From: Modestobacter marinus | GTDB taxonomy: Bacteria > Actinomycetota > Actinomycetes > Mycobacteriales > Geodermatophilaceae | Direction: 5' to 3' | DNA: 64,000 nucleotides | Assembly (NCBI RefSeq): GCF_011758655.1 | Contig: NZ_JAAMPA010000002.1 | Span: 186,001 to 250,000, forward strand | Shown: positions 61,915 through 64,000 of the stretch, piece by piece | Position numbering within the stretch: the first letter of the stretch is position 1 | Layout of the letters: each line of letters starts with the position of its first letter | The notes under the pieces: generated by a model | The model's input: only the letters and a program-made list of their open reading frames with translations | Told to the model about the DNA's origin: nothing | Database searches by the model: none | Translations under genes and position numbers: made by a program

Positions 61915-62763
61915 GTGTCCCACCCCTTCACCCTCACGCTCAGCTGCGCCGAGCGCCCGGGCATCGTGCACGCCGTCAGCTCGTTCCTGTTCGAGCACGG
62001 CTGCGACATCGTCGAGCACCAGCAGTTCGACGATCCGCTCCGCGGGCAGTTGTTCCTGCGCACGGCGTTCGTCGGCGCGGAGGACAGCGACGTCGGCCGC
62101 CTGTCCCGGGCGTTCGGAGCGGTGGCCGACGAGTTCGGGATGTCCTACCGGGTGGCCGGTGATCAGCCGGAGCGGGTGCTCGTGATGGTCTCCAAGCTCG
62201 GGCACTGCCTGAACGACCTGGTCTTCCGGTGGCGGGCGGGCAACCTGGGCGGAGAGCTGGTCGCGGTGGTCTCCAACCACGAGGACCTGCGGCCGATGGC
62301 GGAGGCCGCCGGCCTGCCCTTCGTGCACGTGCCCGTGACCCCGACGACGAAGGGGGACGCCGAGGCCCGGCTGCTCGAACTGGTCGACCAGTACGACGTC
62401 GACCTGGTGGTGCTGGCCCGGTACATGCAGGTCCTCTCCGACGAGACGTGCGCGGCGCTGTACGGACGGGCGATCAACATCCACCACTCGTTCCTGCCGG
62501 GCTTCAAGGGTGCCAAGCCCTACCACCAGGCGTTCGACCGCGGCGTCAAGCTGGTGGGGGCGACCGCCCACTACGTGACACCCGACCTGGACGAGGGCCC
62601 GATCATCGAGCAGGAGGTCATCCGGATCGACCACACCCACGACCCCCGCGCACTGGCCACCGTCGGCCAGGACGCCGAGGCGCTCGCGCTCTCCCGGGCC
62701 GTGCGCTGGCACAGCGAGCGACGGGTGCTGCTCAACGGTCACAGCACGGTCGTCTTCCGCTGA
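61915..62763 (+). CDS. purU: Formyltetrahydrofolate deformylase
   Basis: A 282-residue enzyme that hydrolyses 10-formyl-tetrahydrofolate to formate and free tetrahydrofolate. It has an ACT domain (residues 1-80, LTLSCAERPGIVHAVSSFLF) and a formyltransferase-like catalytic domain with VVSNHEDLRP, INIHHSFLPGFKGA and TAHYVTPDLDEGPII (the Asn, His and Asp catalytic set). GTG at 61915 follows GAGGAGG. In this island it recycles tetrahydrofolate needed by dimethylglycine and sarcosine oxidases when one-carbon units are in excess. Glycine and methionine balance may act through the ACT domain. Confidence 0.95.
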   Translation: MSHPFTLTLSCAERPGIVHAVSSFLFEHGCDIVEHQQFDDPLRGQLFLRTAFVGAEDSDVGRLSRAFGAVADEFGMSYRVAGDQPERVLVMVSKLGHCLNDLVFRWRAGNLGGELVAVVSNHEDLRPMAEAAGLPFVHVPVTPTTKGDAEARLLELVDQYDVDLVVLARYMQVLSDETCAALYGRAINIHHSFLPGFKGAKPYHQAFDRGVKLVGATAHYVTPDLDEGPIIEQEVIRIDHTHDPRALATVGQDAEALALSRAVRWHSERRVLLNGHSTVVFR

Positions 62764-62797
62764 GCCCGGCCGCGGCGGCTCCGCGCACCCGGACCGG

Positions 62798-63382
62798 TCA
62801 CCGCCGTCCGGTGGCGCGGTGCATCAGCACGCACTCGAGGGTGGGGCCCTCGGGGAGGGCGACGCCCACCCGCTCGATCTCGGTGAACCCGTAGGCGGTG
62901 TAGAGCGGCACGCCCGGCAGGGTGGCCATGAGCGCGAGTGCGCGGAAGCCCGCACCCGCAGCATCGTGCAGGCAGTGGTCCAGCATGGCTCGCCCCAGGC
63001 CGCGGCGGGTCCAGTCGCTCCGGACGAACATCGCCCGCACCCGTGCACGCTCGGCGCGGGGGTCGAGCACGCGGTCGCCGTCCTCGGGTGAGCCCGGGTA
63101 GAGCAGGGCACGCCGACTCCACCCACCGCAGGCCACGATCTCCTCACCGGCCTCCTGGACGACGTAGGTGCCGTCGGCGATGAGCAGGTGGTCCGGGCTC
63201 GTGAGGTGCACGACGGCGGCGGCGGTCTGCTCCGCGTCGTAGCAGCGCGGGAAGATGGCGCGCACCGACGCCCGCTTCAGCGCTGCGATGGCCGGGGCGT
63301 CCTCGGGCACCGCTCGCCGCATCGTCGGCATCAGCGCGGCCGGCACCGGGTGCCGGCGCTCGTCGGGGGTGGTGGTGGTCAT
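62798..63382 (-). CDS. GNAT-family N-acetyltransferase
   Basis: A 194-residue acetyltransferase. The acetyl-CoA loop is VRSDWTRRGLGRAMLDHCL (about residues 120-138), preceded by a core beta sheet and followed by ALMATLPGVPLYTAYGFTEIER. The acceptor is not known. The ATG at 63382 has GGAGG upstream. It converges with purU and has no functional link to the betaine island that can be seen. Confidence 0.87.
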   Translation of the reverse strand: MTTTTPDERRHPVPAALMPTMRRAVPEDAPAIAALKRASVRAIFPRCYDAEQTAAAVVHLTSPDHLLIADGTYVVQEAGEEIVACGGWSRRALLYPGSPEDGDRVLDPRAERARVRAMFVRSDWTRRGLGRAMLDHCLHDAAGAGFRALALMATLPGVPLYTAYGFTEIERVGVALPEGPTLECVLMHRATGRR

Positions 63383-63469
63383 GGGGTCCTCCAGGGGTGG
63401 GTGGTCTCCCTGGACGGCGGGAGGCGGTGGCTCCCGTCCGGGAGGTCCGGCCTCCCGGCACCACCGGCC

Positions 63470-64000
63470 TCACCTCCCGAGGACCTCCCAGTGCACCTCG
63501 TCAGCCGGCTCGTAGGCGCACCAGCGCCCGGTCCGCACCGTCGTCCGCAGGTGGTCCCCGAGCGACGGGTGGACCTGGGCCAGCCGCTTGATCGCATCGC
63601 GGATGCGCCACGTCACCGCCGAACGTGCGCGCTCGTCGACGGCGCCCGCGCGGCGGGTCCGCCCGCCGAGACCGGTGCTGCTGGCCAGCTCCGCCAGCAG
63701 CTGGTCCAGCTCGAGCCGAGCCTGCTCGGCGCGACCGAGGTCGCCGAGGTCCTCGGCCTCGAGGACGTCGTCCTGCAGGTCCGCCACCCGCCGGCGGTAC
63801 TGCGCCTTGGCGGTCTCGTCGATCATCGGGCCGAGGTCGGGGCTCTCGACGGCGGCTCCCATCAGCTCGGCCGCGGAGACCTCGACGTTCGGCCTCCCCA
63901 CCAGGACGGCCAGGTCGGCCAGGCCCTTGGCATCCGGTGTCCGGACCGTGCGGCCGGCGAAGGTGATCACCCAGAGCGGGCCCTCGCGCGACCAGGTGCC
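63470..64000 (-). CDS. C-terminal part of a large regulator, incomplete
   Basis: The reverse frame is open from the window edge to a stop at 63470, giving 176 residues of a protein that continues outside. The piece EGPLWVITFAGRTVRTPDAKGLADLAVLV resembles the winged-helix-like segment near the C-terminus of actinobacterial AAA-ATPase/adenylate-cyclase or SARP-type regulators. A helical region (RRRVADLQDDVLEAEDLGDL) and a conserved end follow (RSAVTWRIRDAIKRLAQVHPSLGDHL). A GTG at 63970 could be mistaken for a start, but the match to the family begins before it. Function beyond regulator-like cannot be given. Confidence 0.65.
   Translation of the reverse strand, partial: GTWSREGPLWVITFAGRTVRTPDAKGLADLAVLVGRPNVEVSAAELMGAAVESPDLGPMIDETAKAQYRRRVADLQDDVLEAEDLGDLGRAEQARLELDQLLAELASSTGLGGRTRRAGAVDERARSAVTWRIRDAIKRLAQVHPSLGDHLRTTVRTGRWCAYEPADEVHWEVLGR

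Overview
The window is very GC-rich DNA from an actinobacterium. Codons end almost always in G or C, GTG starts and ATGA/GTGA overlaps are common, and there are mycothiol-type enzymes (an Mca/MshB-like amidase and a remnant of S-(hydroxymethyl)mycothiol dehydrogenase). The gene mix (sodium-pump rhodopsin, heliorhodopsin, many stress proteins) would fit a sun-exposed soil or stone actinobacterium such as Geodermatophilaceae, but that placement is inference. No tRNA, rRNA, CRISPR array, insertion sequence or prophage was seen.

Layout. 1-4.0 kb: a minus-strand unit of ECF sigma factor, anti-sigma factor, ABC ATPase, ABC permease and M23 peptidase (cut by the window edge). 4.1-9.5 kb: an MFS transporter / hydrolase / cytochrome P450 unit, divergent from a flavoprotein, then a methyltransferase. 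9.6-10.3 kb: an odd protein with an RNA-polymerase-alpha-CTD-like domain. 10.3-14.8 kb: a dormancy-style stress cluster (alcohol dehydrogenase, two universal stress proteins, flavodoxin, CBS-BON protein) with three DosR-box-like palindromes. 14.8-16.3 kb: a manganese (yybP-ykoY) riboswitch, TerC and a small regulator. 16.4-27.0 kb: mixed genes, including an ECF41 sigma factor with its typical carboxymuconolactone-decarboxylase partner, a TRIC channel, phospholipase D, GalM, an Mca-like enzyme and a 27-residue peptide gene absent from long-ORF calls.

27.1-36.8 kb is a light-related region: an NDQ-type (sodium pump) rhodopsin coupled to a Blh beta-carotene cleavage enzyme that makes its retinal, then an ABC exporter, a DesK/NarL-type two-component system and a heliorhodopsin, followed by a gamma-glutamyltransferase. 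36.8-43.8 kb holds an asparaginase / imidase-like deacetylase pair, a DUF2252 protein, a coiled-coil protein and an MmpL transporter.

44.1-62.8 kb is a catabolic island for glycine betaine. It contains a BCCT transporter, a Rieske oxygenase with separate Rieske ferredoxin and FAD reductase, serine hydroxymethyltransferase, four-subunit sarcosine oxidase, dimethylglycine oxidase, L-serine dehydratase and formyltetrahydrofolate deformylase. Together they can take betaine through dimethylglycine, sarcosine, glycine and serine to pyruvate and dispose of surplus one-carbon units as formate. Two local regulators bracket it: an IclR protein, whose likely operators read GTTGCG-N5-CGC(A/G)AC before three transcription units, and a GntR/FCD protein, whose likely operators (TGGTATATCA) lie before glyA-sox and before sdaA-purU. 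Two degraded genes sit inside the island: a 5'-truncated formaldehyde-detoxifying dehydrogenase and an internally deleted dihydropteroate synthase. The window ends with a GNAT acetyltransferase and the C-terminal part of a regulator.
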